Numbered from the stretch's first letter, positions 23,332 to 35,471 are shown. The stretch: DNA of 64,000 nt from Solenopsis invicta (GCF_016802725.1 NC_052668.1:5314501-5378500); one strand, 5' to 3'. Made by a program: numbers and translations. The notes: generated by a model not told the origin, from the sequence alone.

Positions 23332-23918
23332 GGAGAAATGTATATTTCTCCGACGAATCATGTTTTTGCCTTTATGGCAATGATGCTCGTATACGTACTT
23401 GGCATCGACGAAATGAACGCTATGATCGACGTTGCGTTATGCCAATACGATCCTACAACGGCGGTTCCGTGATGGTGTGGGGGTGTATATCACTTACAAG
23501 ACGAAGTGATCTAGTGATCCTGCCACCTCCGGCAATGACGGGTGTTCGTTATATCAACGATATTCTACGACCACACGTTTTGCTATTAAATCGAACCTGT
23601 CGGAACTTTATTTTTATGCAGCTCAACGCTCGACCTCATACGGCGAATATAACGCGACGTTTTTTTCAACGACACGCAATTAGACTGTTAAATCATCCCG
23701 CCAATAGCCCGGACTTAAATCCAATCGAGCACATTTGGGATGAAATGGAACGACGATTAAGGCGTCGCGAGGAACAGCCGCGAAATTTAGAAGAATTGGG
23801 AGAAATTTTAACGGAAATTTGGCACAACATTCCGCAAGATCGTATTGCAAGATGTATAAATATGCGAGAACGCTTGCAAGCAGTAATTGATCAGAGAGGA
23901 GGAAATACACACTATTGA
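23332..23918 (+). pseudogene. Duplicated 3' half of the Tc1 transposase
   Basis: Starts abruptly at RNVYFSDESCF and runs to GGNTHY. It is nearly identical to the minus-strand gene's C-terminal 195 residues, including the Leu at the second catalytic position. There is no N-terminal DNA-binding part. It forms the inner edge of the right arm and faces the parent copy. Confidence 0.95.
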
Positions 23919-23945
23919 ACTCTCATGCGCGCGAGCGCATACACA

Positions 23946-24017
23946 CACAGCAGAGAGGGTTTGGAGTCATTAAATACTGCAGAAGTGACGAACTGCGGGG
24001 TCCTTATCTCTGCTGTG
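23946..24017 (-). repeat. Hairpin cassette copy 6
   Basis: Mirror of copy 5 in the right Tc1 arm. The inner stem is a perfect GCAG / CTGC around TTCGTCACTT, and the outer stem is 11 bp. Confidence 0.85.
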
Positions 24018-24865
24018 ATACATACACACACACACACACACACACACTCACACACACACACACGATGTGCAAAAATCCGACCGACAACCTCCACGTGGTG
24101 CACATTGGGTAATGCTAATGTCGGCGGTAGACGTCATTTTTCGGAAAAATGTACTGTAAAAAATATATATCTTCAAAGTCTTGTAACTGGTCAAAAAAAA
24201 TCGTAGAGAAAACTTTAAAAAAAGCATTTTGTAGAGAAAATGTCATACTTTATGGCACTTGCATTGGATTTGTCGAGAAAAATTTTTTTATTGAGCTACA
24301 GGCTGTTAAAAATACGTTATTTTAAGGAAAAAACAGTGTATCTTTTTTGGGGCATAGTACTAAGAAATTGAGAAAATTTTTGAAAACCATTAACAGCATG
24401 TTAAAGCTGGAACTTCGAGCTTTAAAATGGTTTTTTGATTTTTTGTCTACGATGATTTTTCACGGAGTACGGATATCATTTGTAAAAAATGCAGGTTTAG
24501 CTTCAAAGTAGCGTAACTCGGTCAAAAAAAATCGTAGAGAAATTTTAAAAAAAGCATTTTGTAGGCAAAATGTTGTAGTTTATGAAGCTTTACTTGAATT
24601 GTTCGAAAAAAATTTGTTGGTCGAGCTGCAAAGTGTCAAAAATACGAAATTTTAAGGAACAAAACAGGGTGTGCTTTTTTACTGCATAAGACAAGGAAGT
24701 TAAAAGAATTTTGAAAATCTGCTGATAGAGCGTTAAAGTTGGAACTTCAAGCTTCAAAATGCTTTTTTTATTTTTTATCTACGATGATTTTTCACCGAGT
24801 TACAGTCATTTGAAAATAGCCTAATTTTTGGTGTCTGGAAAGTGTTCCCTATTTTCTTTTGAGTA

Positions 24866-24868
<3 letters not shown>

Positions 24869-24902
<34 letters not shown>
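24869..24902. repeat. TA microsatellite at the Tc1 target site
   Basis: TA repeats begin directly at the right terminus of the Tc1 element. Confidence 0.9.
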
Positions 24903-24904
<2 letters not shown>

Positions 24905-25139
24905 AAGAATGTGACAAATGAAATCACAGATATTGTAAAAATTGTAAAAAAAAATTATTCTTTATACATATGTACATATAATTATTTATAATGTACGTAA
25001 AATTATATAAAAGTTAGTGGGATTTTTTAAAATTGTTACATGTATTTTTTAAACTATTTTTAATTATTTAACACTAAGTAAGTCATTATGATAAAATATT
25101 AGAAAATTAAAAAATGCTCTTCCATTACCAATCGAATTA

Positions 25140-25305
25140 AAATTTAAAGAGCACGAAAGATGTATTTGCCACGAAAATTTACAATGAGTGTTTGAACGTC
25201 AAAAGAAGTGTTACAATTTTTACATATGTTCTGTGTCCAATTTCCATTTAATTAATAAAAAAAAGCATTTTTTAATTTCTTTACTTTTTTCAATACTAAA
25301 TTGTA
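25140..25305. repeat. Inverted match to 20950-21098, flanking the Tc1 element
   Basis: Shares TTTACAATGAGTGTTTGAACGT, in reverse, with the sequence just left of 21101, plus the TTAATTAAAT-rich block. The Tc1 element therefore lies inside an older inverted-repeat element. The stretch 24903-25139 is AT-rich and holds no gene. Confidence 0.7.
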
Positions 25306-25861
25306 ATATATGTCATACTGCAATATTCTCACAATGGTAATTTTGAAAGAATTAAGCATTTTTGAAAACATGTATATGGATTATATTCATAAGTGTTTCA
25401 TCCATAACGCAGCTATATTTTTTTCAATTTTTTTCTAATTTTGTAAATATATCATGATATAAAATTGATATACAGGGTGTCCGTCCATAAATGTCCGAGC
25501 AAATATCTCGTAACTGGTTGAAGTTAGAAGAAAGTTTAATAAGGAAAATTTACATGGTTTTTAGTCGGCTACAAAATGCACGTAAAGAAATTTTTTTTAC
25601 TCGTCACCTTTTTGAGTTATGAAGGTCAATGTAGGTTTTTTAAATGGGTACCTATAATTTTTTTTGCATATTTACACAGTAGAAGTAATTTTCAATCAAA
25701 ATTATATTAGGAAAAAAATTGCTACGACGCATCGTTTACGAGATAATCGGCATGCAAAGTATTAAAGTAATAATTTGGATCGAGTATTGTTGAACAAATT
25801 TGGAATATCAAATAGGTTGAGAAAGTAAACATTGTTTTATCATGAAATATTTATTAACAAA

Positions 25862-26923
25862 TTAATTAAGAAATGGTTCGAAATTGTTACCATCATGATC
25901 GATACAGCATTCAACGCGTTTTATAATGTTTCTTATTGTTAACTGCAGCATTTCTGTTGTAATACTTTCAACAGCTCTAGTGATTTTATGTCGTAAATCT
26001 TCTTCATTTTCAGGAATAGTTGCATAAACAATATCCTTAATATACCCGCAAAGGAAAAAATCGCAAGGTGTCAAGTCCGGAGATCTCGGTGGCCATCGTA
26101 CAGGACCATTAGTACCCATCCAACAATTAGGAAATCTATTATTTAAAAAGTTAATTACAGCACGTGTATTGTGTGCTGGAGCACCATCTTGTTGAAAAAT
26201 AATATTTCGAAAAACTGATAATGGAAGATCGCGTAAATAATCTGAGAAAGTTGTTTGCAAGAATTCCAAGTATTTGTCACCATTAAGATGACCATGGAAA
26301 AAGAAAGGTCCAATAATTTTTGTTCCGATGATTCCGCACCATACGTTCACCGAAAATCTGCGAGAAAAACCTTTATCTCTTTTCGCATGTGGATTCACAT
26401 CGGACCAAGTATGCACGTTATGTCGATTTTCCATACCACAATTGGAAAAACAAGATTCATCAGACCATAATATTTTATTAAGAAAACCAAAGTCAGTGCG
26501 ATAATTAACTCGAAGCCAGTGGCAGAACATTAATCGGCGATCTGCATCTCCTTCATGTAAAGCTTGTACTAAATTATCACGAAACGGTTTGAATTTGAAT
26601 TTTTTTAGTACAGCGTATACGTAACTTTTCGATAATTCTAAATTACGTGCTACTGTTCTTATGGATGTACGTCTGTTTTCAATAAAACTTAATAGCACAC
26701 TTGTCTCTTTTTCTTCATCTGTTTGGATTGTACGTCGTTGTCTTGTTAGCGATCCTGTTTGACGCAATTGATCTTCAATTCGTCGAAATGTACGATTATT
26801 TGGTATTCTTCGTTCTGGATATTTTTGTTGATAAAGTAATCGTGCTTCATTTTCATTACGCATACTTAAATACCAGATCTCGAGCATATCACACTTTTCC
26901 GTAATTGTAAACATTGTTCTCAC
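25862..26923 (-). CDS. Intact DD41D Tc1/mariner-superfamily transposase
   Basis: An unbroken 353-residue frame (MRTMFTITEKCDMLEIWY to NNFEPFLN). Residues 1-110 carry two helix-turn-helix regions (FRRIEDQLRQTGSL; SIRTVARNLELSKSYV). The core follows with ILWSDESCF (first Asp near 150), IIFQQDGAPAHN (second) and WPPRSPDLTPCDFF (third). Exactly 41 residues lie between the second and third aspartates, the DD41D signature. All three are present. Family members bind TIRs and cut and paste at TA in the nucleus. A second ATG three codons in (MFTITEK) is also possible. The element has both termini. This is one of two gene copies in the window that could be active. Confidence 0.9.
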   Translation of the reverse strand: MRTMFTITEKCDMLEIWYLSMRNENEARLLYQQKYPERRIPNNRTFRRIEDQLRQTGSLTRQRRTIQTDEEKETSVLLSFIENRRTSIRTVARNLELSKSYVYAVLKKFKFKPFRDNLVQALHEGDADRRLMFCHWLRVNYRTDFGFLNKILWSDESCFSNCGMENRHNVHTWSDVNPHAKRDKGFSRRFSVNVWCGIIGTKIIGPFFFHGHLNGDKYLEFLQTTFSDYLRDLPLSVFRNIIFQQDGAPAHNTRAVINFLNNRFPNCWMGTNGPVRWPPRSPDLTPCDFFLCGYIKDIVYATIPENEEDLRHKITRAVESITTEMLQLTIRNIIKRVECCIDHDGNNFEPFLN

Positions 26924-27088
26924 GCGCTCGTATGTAGACGATTGACTAACAGACTCATACTACCCTGTAATTCATATTACGTGCTATACAAATACTTTAT
27001 TTACAAATCAAACAGTCGTGTATTTTGAAAAGTTGAAGGTCAGCGATCCTGTTCGATATAACAGACTTCATACGAGCGCGTGAGAACA

Positions 27089-27334
27089 ATGTTTACAATT
27101 ACGGAAAAGTGTGATATGCTCGAGATGTGGTATTACAACAGAAGTTAGGGGTATATTAAGGATATTGTTTATGCAACTATTCCTGAAAATGAAGAAGATT
27201 TACGACATAAAATCACTAGAGCTGTTGAAAGTATTACAACAGAAATGCTGCAGTTAACAATAAGAAACATTATAAAACGCGTTAAATGCTGTATCGATCA
27301 TGATGGTAACAATTTCGAACCATTTCTTAATTAA
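27089..27334 (+). pseudogene. Internally deleted DD41D transposase copy
   Basis: Begins with the same first codons (MFTITEKCDML), then WYYNRS and a TAG. It continues in the same frame with the C-terminus (YIKDIVYATIPENEEDLRHK to FEPFLN). About 800 bp of the gene are missing. It faces the intact copy. Confidence 0.9.
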
Positions 27335-27723
27335 TTTGTTAATAAATATTTCATGAAAAAACAATGTTTACTTTCTCAACCTATTTGATATTCCAAATTT
27401 GTTCAACAATACTCGATCCAAATTATTACTTTAATACTTTGCATGCCGATTATCTCGTAAACGATGCGTCGTAGCAATTTTTTTCCTAATATAATTTTGA
27501 TTGAAAATTACCTCTACTATGTAAATATGCAAAAAAAATTATAGGTACCCATTTAAAAAACCTACATTGACCTTCATAACTCAAAAAGGTGACGAGTAAA
27601 AAAAATTTCTTTACGTGCATTTTGTAGCCAACTAAAAACCATGTAAATTTTCCTTATTAAACTTTCTTCTAACTTCAACCAGTTACGAGATATTTGCTCG
27701 GACATTTATGGACGGACACCCTG

Positions 27724-28319
27724 TATAAGTAAAAAACGTATATAGAATAATACGTTGCGTGCGCGCGCGTTGCAACTCTGATCCGCGACACGAAAATTTG
27801 AAATCGTTTCGCTAAGTTGTGCAATGTTGCCGGCTTGTGCAGTGTTGCCGTCTTGTAACGAGAGAAATCAAGAACGCTCGAGACAGAAGAGGATAGGTCG
27901 AGAAGAATAAACTGCTTGAGAAAGAAAAAGACAGTAGAGCTCCTCACGCATCTTTCTTACTTGACGCTGGGTCGAGAGAGAAAGCATGATGTGACGTAGA
28001 CTTATGACAACTGCGGTGTCCTCGTCGTCACGGATGTCGATCGAGTACACGTGTATTGGTCGACGACAGTTAGCGTACACGGAGCGCCGTTCTAGGCGCT
28101 TTGTTGCATCCTATTGGGTTTTTCTACTAAAAAATATTCTCGTTTTTATTGGCGATGGGACAAAAATTTTGCAATATTGCGGGGACTCAGTGATCCCTAA
28201 TCCAAAATTTCATGATTATGTAGTATTCATTCGTAAATTTACTACATACAGCAAAACCATAGAACCGGTTATTTAGGCATTCTCGAGAAAATAATAAAAT
28301 ATTTCTAGCACCTATAGTA
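27724..28319. other. Unclassified DNA with a dispersed repeat
   Basis: CG-richer than the flanks at 27750-28090. The block at 27939-28008 matches 1663-1718. The short frames here have no recognisable domain. Confidence 0.35.
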
Positions 28320-28405
28320 ACATTACGAAGAAGAATTACTAGTTAGCTGCATAGCATGCGTGGAAAAACATTGACTACTATGCTCGAGTTTCCAGAGTCG
28401 ATCCT
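28320..28405 (+). repeat. tRNA-like repeat head, copy 2
   Basis: GTTAGCTGCATAGCATGCGTGG and CCAGAGTCGATCCTGAG occupy A-box-like and B-box-like positions. Upstream GAGAAAATAATAAAATATTT and downstream AT-rich sequence match copies 1 and 3. Folding as a tRNA is poor. Confidence 0.5.
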
Positions 28406-29079
28406 GAGAATAAGAATAATTTTTTTTTATAAATTTTCTATTTAAAAAAATCAAGAAATTCAAAACTGCTCTTCTATCATTAATTAAATTAAAATTGAAC
28501 ACAAAAGATATATAACAATTTTAACACTTAATTTGACGTTTTTAAAACAATCATTATAAAATTTTATGACAAAAATATTTTCTATGTTCATGAAAACAAA
28601 CATTGAAATTTTAATTTAATAATAGAAGAGAATTTTTGAATTTTTTAATTTTTTGAAAAATAATTTTGTATTAAATAATTAAAAACGATTTAAAAATTTT
28701 ATACGTATAACGAACGAGACTGGAATAGACAGCATCTCAAGAAATCTTATTGGTTTACGTAATCCACTAAAAATTTCAAAAAAGCATTACAAAAATAATA
28801 TTTAAAAATGCAGCAAGGTACCTTTTTTCTTTTAGGTTCCATATAATTTTGATGAAAGTATTAAAATGGTGCACATTTGCATCTATTGATACATAATCCA
28901 CAAAAACAATTTTATATGCGATATGTCTACACGAATTCCAACTTATTGTTTACTAATGAGGAATTAGTTGAGGAAGGTATATAAAATCACACAAATAAAA
29001 ACAAGCACGAAGATCTAGCTGCGACCATAGAAAGCAAAATATGTAAAGTTTTATAGAACAAGTTTCCTCTAGAGAGTTT
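28406..29079. other. AT-rich DNA, no gene seen
   Basis: Continues the AT-rich tail of the tRNA-like family to about 28600. Beyond that I see no gene or clear repeat. Confidence 0.5.
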
Positions 29080-30040
29080 CCTATAGATTAAATTACTTCT
29101 TCTCTCAATTTTTTTCATAATTTTAAGAAAATAAACTACGTTCACAGTCGCATTTACAATGTTACATCAAATTTGCAATTCAACACATTTTTATTTATGT
29201 CATTATGTTACCATACAAGAGTTCTACATAGTAAAAAAAAAAGTGAAATATGTAAGTTCTTCTCGAAGGCAATGCAAAAATTCTAGTATAGTATGAGAAA
29301 TGAATATTGTAATTGATATTAGTATTCTCAATTTATATATTTATAATATAAAGTAATATGATATATGCAGATTTAAAAGGTTACGTTATAGTAAGAAACT
29401 GAATAAGAAGTTCAAATATATTGACAGTAAAAGTAAATCTAGATCAATAAGTAAAAAACTGTTTAACATATATTTTTTATTTATAAAAAATTTGAGCGTA
29501 ATTTGATAAAAATGAATTATAAGTACATTATAATATAGCTCAAGAACATATTATAGATCTATATATATTTATCATTCATATTTTATCACGTCACTCAAAC
29601 TTTTCATAGAAAAATCCCATTCCTAATTAATATAAATAAAAGTATATGTGAAACAGTTTTTAACTTACTGATATAAATTTATTTGTACTGCTAAATATAT
29701 TTGAATTCCTCATTTACTTTCTTATTATGTAATTATATTTAAAACTGCATAAATCACATATTACTTTAAAGTAAAAATATTTTAGACTAATATCAATTAG
29801 ACATATATTACTTATATAGCAAGAGGCTTATTTATATGAAAAGTTTTATGTATTGTTTATTTTTGATTTTTATTTATGTTGAACTCTTGTGTGCTAACAT
29901 AATAATATAAATAAAAATGTGTTAAATTGAAAACCTGATGTAACATTGTAAATACAACTATAAACGTAATTCAATTTATTTTCAATTATGAAAAAATTAG
30001 GAAGAAATATCAATCAAATAATTATTTTATAAAACGTTAC
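29080..30040. repeat. Old 960-bp AT-rich palindrome
   Basis: Sequence left and right of about 29560 is inverted and moderately diverged. Paired blocks include CAATGTTACATCAAATTTGC (29158) with its partner near 29945, AACACATTTTTATTTAT with its partner near 29915, and AAAAACTGTTTAACATAT (29456) with its partner near 29650. No gene. It is probably a decayed foldback element. Confidence 0.7.
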
Positions 30041-30089
30041 GTCTTTATTAAGTATTGTTCGCCTGTATATAATAAAACTTTCATATTCT

Positions 30090-30322
30090 CTCTAAATTGG
30101 AATCAGTGTATTATTCATTGACAGACAGTGAATAGTCTAGCTGTTTTCAGTGATATACTTATAGCTATTTTATTTCACTGAATATATTACTATATACTTA
30201 TAAGTTTTTTATTCATTGTCAGTAATGTATCACTGAAAAATAGTGAATATTCACTAATGACATAATTATAAGTATAGCACTGTAAATCGGTAAAATTTCA
30301 CTGATTCAGTTTTAGAGAGTAA
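30090..30322. mobile_element. Small MITE with CTCTCTAAA ends
   Basis: Ends CTCTCTAAATTGGAATCAGTG and its imperfect reverse complement ending TTTTAGAGAG, with several internal CACTGA/TCAGTG pairs. The target duplication is unclear. Confidence 0.55.
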
Positions 30323-30335
30323 GTAATGCAAAGGA

Positions 30336-30437
30336 CTGCGTTTCGAAATTCACTTACTGAAAATCTATAGTGTACATAACGTCTACAGTATATGGAACTA
30401 TAGATTTGTAATACTAGCAGTGAATTTCGAAACGCAG
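30336..30437. mobile_element. 102-bp snapback hairpin
   Basis: Perfect 19-bp ends (CTGCGTTTCGAAATTCACT and its complement), and inside them a second 10-bp pair (AAATCTATAG / CTATAGATTT). Likely a short MITE. No clear target duplication. Confidence 0.75.
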
Positions 30438-30496
30438 AATGTCAAGAAGTTCAAGCCGAAGATAATCTGCTTGCAGAGTTAAATTTGACAGGAAAC

Positions 30497-31994
30497 CATG
30501 GAGTAGGAGAATAGGAGGCTAAACTCAGCACTCCAATTACGTTCTTGTTTCATGTTCCCTATTGGGAGGATGGTCGCTGAAAAGAATAACTTCTTACGGA
30601 TGAGCGCCATTTATAATAGTTACCCTAACTTGACTTTTCATGTATTTTCATAGAGTTTAGTGTTTTTACCCGAATATTGAAATATTTATTTATTTGTAAA
30701 CCAAACATAGAAATGGCGTGTTGGATTTGAGGATGTACCGCGAAAGGTGGAAAAAGTGGTACTTCGGCAAAAAAAGTCTTTTTACAGTTTTTACTGTAAG
30801 TAACATGGAATAATAATTTGTGAAAATGTTCTGTTTTTTAAGTTTATGTTGTTACTCAAGTTTATGTTGTTACATAAGTTTATGTTAATTTATGCATCTG
30901 TTAATGTATATGATGGTGATAAATAAAAAGAAAATGAACATAGAAACGGATATTTAATGAACCACTGAGTTTATATTCTCTTATAATGAAAATGTACAAT
31001 TATTTAAAAAAAGTTGAATAGATATATCAAATAAACTTTTATCGTACATTAAGTAATTATAAAGACTTAAAGTTACTTCAATACAAATTGAAATATAAAT
31101 CTCAGACCTTATATTAAACTATTTGATATCAGAGTAAATAAAGAAATAGTCTTCAAAAATCGAAATTAATTATTGGTTTTCTTTAATGACTCGGTCGATT
31201 CCATTTCACTTGTCAAATTTAATTATCGATGTAAAATCCTTAATTTCCTTAATTTCCTTGGATGCACACTTATTTCAGCCTTAAAATATATATACAATTA
31301 CAAGGAGTATAAATAGATATATATACAGTTAAAAAGAGTATAAATTAAACAGTATCTAATGTTTTCAAAATTTCATTTAAATTATTAATAATTTAATATA
31401 TCTTGAAAAGGACATAATCTCATCATCGATATAAATATTAATATGTAAATTTGGAAAGACAGCAATTCTTTTTCTTATGCTAAAATCACTTTCAACTTTC
31501 GTAAAACCAAAAAATTTGTCGTTTCCAGTCAAAAATCCTCAATCCGAAGAAGGCAGCTCCACTAAATTCAAGTTCTGTTGCAAATATTTAAATTTAATTT
31601 CATCTGATGCATGATATATTTCCGTGAAATTTCTTCCCATTATATCCCTAAAATGTAAGTTTTCGTATTAATTACTAATCAAATATACTATTGATGTACA
31701 CAATTTACGATTAGTTCTCAATTAATATTACTTTGTTGTTAAAAATGTTGCAATACAAATGATATTTTCCAACATTTTCTTTCAAAATCGGAGTAACAAC
31801 TGGCATCTCGTGTATGCGATGTATGCGTGATCGTGAGTTCATCACATTTTACATGTGTGAGAGGCTTTTAAAGATGGCGAGTCGGTAAGAAGTTATTCCG
31901 TTTAGCGTACTTCCTCCCAATAAGGTACATAAATCAGGAACACTTTTGCTTCGCGCGCGCTATCAAGTTCGGTCTCCTATTCTCCTACTCCATG
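30497..31994 (+). mobile_element. P-like element, non-autonomous, 8-bp target duplication
   Basis: The ends CATGGAGTAGGAGAATAGGA are inverted, with further inner homology (CTATTGGGAGGA, AATAACTTCTTAC). CAGGAAAC flanks it on both sides (30489-30496 and 31995-32002). Eight-bp targets, CATG ends and a THAP exon inside fit the P superfamily (family knowledge). At 1498 bp it is about the size of the element at 58852. Confidence 0.8.
30713..30795 (+). pseudogene. Degraded THAP-domain first exon
   Basis: ATG then MACW, a TGA, then GCTAKGGKSGTSAKKVF, ending near a GTAAGT donor. A Cys pair with four residues between, followed by a basic stretch, resembles the start of a THAP zinc finger. The stop codon and the early frame end make it non-coding now. 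Confidence 0.5.
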
Positions 31995-32002
31995 CAGGAA
32001 AC

Positions 32003-32841
32003 CTAACCTATTATCGCTTAGCCTAGATTCAATCCAATCGATCGATAAACAGATCGATTGCTTCGTCCTGTGGCGACCGGCGAGTTCCCTCTACGCTATT
32101 CGTAGTCTATGGTCGAAGCCGGGTTCTGCCGAGCAGCGCTGCGTGAGCATTCGAACTCTGTATGTCGTCGAGTTACATGCATGTGCCCGCACACATGCCC
32201 GCGTGTCGGTATAATCAGTGCGTCTAGTTGTATTGCATCACTCTTGTAATTCTCGCTGTATAACTTCTATAAGTTGTAATAATACATTCGTCAATCTGGT
32301 TAACAGTACAACGCGTACCAAATTAATTACGACCTGACATATTTCCCGGGCTACATAATAGCCCATAGTCCGACTTGAACACTGCCATCTGTCACAATAC
32401 AGGGCAACTAATTTTCTGCTTTCTTCTACTGCGATCAAGTGCGATCAGCTGTGATATTTCGATATTGGACGTACGTATGCTCACAAATTTTTGGACAAAG
32501 AAATCTTTTATATTAGACTTCTAAGTCAAATTTTGGAAATTCTACGTTGTTTTTGTGAATAATCTGCAAGTCTTAGTACACTCAATTTGTAGGAAAAGAC
32601 CGTCAAATATTTGTATGAAGTGAATATTGGCACTCGTTGACAGCTCTAGATGCCATGTTGGACTAAAATTATATGAAAAAGATATAAATTAACGTTTTCG
32701 GCATAAAGGGCATTACTAGGACGTACATTAATGTCTATACTTTAATTGACGAGAAGGATTTTGAAATCTGTAAATGCAATTAGAAGAACAGCTTATCCGA
32801 AAATTAATCGTTTTTTGTCGGTAAAAAAGGGCCATGTTTAG
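32003..32841. other. Unclassified DNA, no gene seen
   Basis: 32100-32450 is GC-richer and includes a 7-bp stem hairpin GGGCTACATAATAGCCC (32348-32364). The minus frame 32438-32238 has no recognisable domain. The rest is AT-rich. Confidence 0.4.
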
Positions 32842-32990
32842 GATCCCCTTAATGCGTCCGTTACTTATTTTTTCAAAATTTAATGTAAGAAATGAAAACA
32901 CTAAGAAAGACTAAATAAAATAGTTGAAAGTTCTTATTTGAAAGTTTATACAAATGAAAATGTCAATAATATACACAGTTTATTAGCAAA
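32842..32990 (-). repeat. Empty-site homologue of the piggyBac-like MITE locus
   Basis: Read on the minus strand it matches 18515-18648 (CATTTGTATAAACTTTCA, AAATTTTGAAAAA, TAACGGACGC) and crosses the TTAA at 32849-32852 into GGGGATCCTAAA without an insertion. Confidence 0.8.
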
Positions 32991-33048
32991 TACATCCGGC
33001 TAGGCGTTTATGCTCCTTAAAACTTCATTATAATGTTTTGACAAACTT

Positions 33049-33073
33049 GACACCATCAAATTCTGATGGTGTC
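33049..33073. repeat. Perfect 10-bp-stem hairpin before an A run
   Basis: GACACCATCA and its complement around AATTC, followed by TTAATAAAAAAAAA. It could be the 3' end of a retroposed sequence or chance. The stretch 32991-33640 otherwise holds no gene. Confidence 0.4.
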
Positions 33074-33639
33074 TTAATAAAAAAAAAAAAACCAGTATAA
33101 AAATACTAAAGTATTATTGCCAAAAATTGAATAGTGATTTATGAGTTAGTTTATACTATATGTTGAAATATACAAAAATGAAATGTTTTTACATTTTACT
33201 GTTATAAACTATTGACTTTTGAAAATATTACCTTGGAACACATTATTGAATCAGGGAACCCCTTTTTCCTACCTTACATAATTTTGATCGCTTACCTTGT
33301 GAATACGGAATGAGAAAGAAAATTTGAAATCTCCGCTATTGTTTGCTATAATTGACTAATTTTATTACTCAACTAAAGTTTAAACGGCACAGACTCAAAT
33401 TTTTGTTCCGCTGGTACAGTGTATTTTAAGATTAATACTTTTATATGCAAAATAGAGGAAACATTTAAACAAAAACAGACTCAGCAATATTAAAAATATA
33501 AGCAATGAAAACAAAGGACATAAGAATTAAGTTTTTTTACAATATTTTCCATTGTTCAATGATCACTATGTGATACAGCTACTAGAATGGATTTATTTAA
33601 CTACTAAACATTGTTAAGAATGACTTCAAAGAAAGACGA

Positions 33640-33845
33640 ATCTAAGGAAAGTTTTCGAGATGTATATCATTGACTTTAATAAAATGTTATAGGTGTGTAG
33701 TATTCATTCACACCTTTACAGTAGTAAAGCCGTTTGTTGCAAAACTTAGACATTCTCAAGAAAATAACGATTAAATATTTCCAGAATCTATTAGTACCGT
33801 TACAGACAAATAATTGTCGATTAAGCGACGTAGAGTGGGATGTTA
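33640..33845 (+). repeat. Outer repeat arm matching 47190-47400 in reverse
   Basis: About 200 bases, including CACCTTTACAGTAGTAAAGC and ATTAAGCGACGTAGAG, match 47190-47400 inverted. At 47.2 kb the sequence runs straight on into the equivalent of 35054, skipping the element at 33846-35051. Confidence 0.75.
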
Positions 33846-35051
33846 GGATGTCGACTTGTACGCTTAGGATCCCAGGGTCGATCCCAGCGTCTGACTTTTT
33901 TTAAAGTCTTATATTTTTAAACTGTTATAAAATTTTTAAACTCCTTTTAATTATTTAATATAAAATGTTATTTAAAAAAAATCAAGGAATATAAAAATAC
34001 TCTTTATTATTAATTAAATTAAAATTTTTTATGAATACAAAAAAACATATTCGCAACAAAAATTTACAATGACTGTTTTAAGAACGTCAAAATAAATGAT
34101 TCAATAAATCGTTATATCTCTGTCTTCGTTATAACGGTCTCCGAGTAAAACGGTTTTGTTATTGTTTTTTTTTTGTCTAGACCTTACGACACTCGTTTGT
34201 TTACGAAACTCCTTGCTTAAAATTAACAATAACAACAGAGTCTCAACACAGTCATCCTTCGGGTTAGACGAATGTGCATTTGCAAGAGACATTCGTGCTT
34301 ATTTATTGACGATATTGTTATGTCCTTCTTTCTCGGCACTCGCGTAATAATAACACGAATTTTTTAAAGAAAGAGCTTTAATGCAAAACTAAGAACACAG
34401 TTAAACAAGTTATGGTAATTCGGTTACGGTAATTCGCCCAGAAAACAGGATCGCTCGCACAAACGTCAATACCGTTCAAGCGCCCGAATCGGACTGCAAT
34501 GTCAAACTATTTACATCTTCATCCTAGAGACGATCTTCTTTTTCCGTCGATCACTTCATATCGATTGAATCAAGCAAAACGCAAGAACAAGACCGAAGGA
34601 CATGACAATATTCTGCGACCGTCAATGAGTGCTTCAAATAAAGAAGGGTAACTAAATTTTTATAGTAAGTTTTTCTTAAAAACTACTATAAAAGTAAGCA
34701 AGAAGTTGCTTGTTAAGAACAATTACATTCCAGAAGAGTTTCTAAAAAGACTCTTATCAAAAGAGGCAATAGTTATGGGTCATGAAACATATAATCGCAT
34801 TATTATTTTGACGTTCTTAAAACAGTCACTGTAATTTTTTATTGCAAATATATTTTTTGAGTTCATGAAAAATTTCAATTTAATTAATAATAAAGAGCAC
34901 GTTTATATTCCTTGATTTTTTTTAAATAACATTTTATAATAAATAATAAACAAAAGTTTAAAAATTATATATAACAGTTTAAAAATAGGAGGTTAAAAAG
35001 AATTCAGTCGCTGGGATCGAAAATGGGACCCCAAGCGTACTAGTTGACGTC
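33846..35051. mobile_element. tRNA-like long-TIR element with TA target
   Basis: Both ends carry about 250 bp of inverted homology, starting GGATGTCGACTTGTACGCTT on the left and GGACGTCAACTAGTACGCTT on the right. TA lies on each side (33844-33845 and 35052-35053). Each end contains a B-box-like CGATCCCAGCG. The related locus at 47.2 kb reads straight across one TA with no insert, so it serves as an empty site. The central part (34110-34790) has no recognisable gene. Confidence 0.75.
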
Positions 35052-35218
35052 CTACGCAGGTAGCAAAGTGTCGTCAATATGACGTCTATTTTAAATTGTT
35101 AATATCACTAAACTCACATTACAAATGACGTCAAAAATAACGTCATAATGACGGTCCCAAGTCACAGGTGTATGACGTAATATTTATGAAGACAAAATGT
35201 GTGTGTGTGTATATATAT

Positions 35219-35450
35219 TGTTACGGTCGTGCGATATTTGTAATGTGTCACCGTATAGTTTATGTAATCGATAGTAATGAGTTGACGGTCGCTCGTTGAC
35301 GACGGTTGTTGTTATGTCGCTGACGTCTGGAGCCTCGTTTCGGTGACAGACGTGTTCTAATAAACGTCTCAGTTTCTTTTAAAGAATCTGCTCAATTATT
35401 TATTGTGCGTGAGTGCGCGTGAGTGTCTTGTGCCACCGTCGGACGTAACA
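35219..35450 (+). mobile_element. Solo LTR, 232 bp
   Basis: Starts TGTTACGGTCG and ends CGGACGTAACA, with an inverted TGTTACG/CGTAACA border. ATAT flanks both sides inside a TA-rich tract. AATAAA lies at 35360-35365, as expected for a polyadenylation signal. No internal retroelement sequence is next to it. Confidence 0.75.
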
Positions 35451-35471
35451 ATATATATATGTATATATATA

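Larger units (their letters stand above)
25473..27723. mobile_element. DD41D element with an inverted, deleted second half
   Basis: Termini read CAGGGTGTCCGTCCATAAAT with TA on both sides. The left arm (25473-26048) and right arm (27147-27723) are near-perfect reverse complements and include the last 58 codons of the transposase. A second short match pairs 26872-26935 with 27073-27127 (the gene's first codons). The right half is thus an internally deleted copy placed head to head with a complete copy. Confidence 0.95.
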
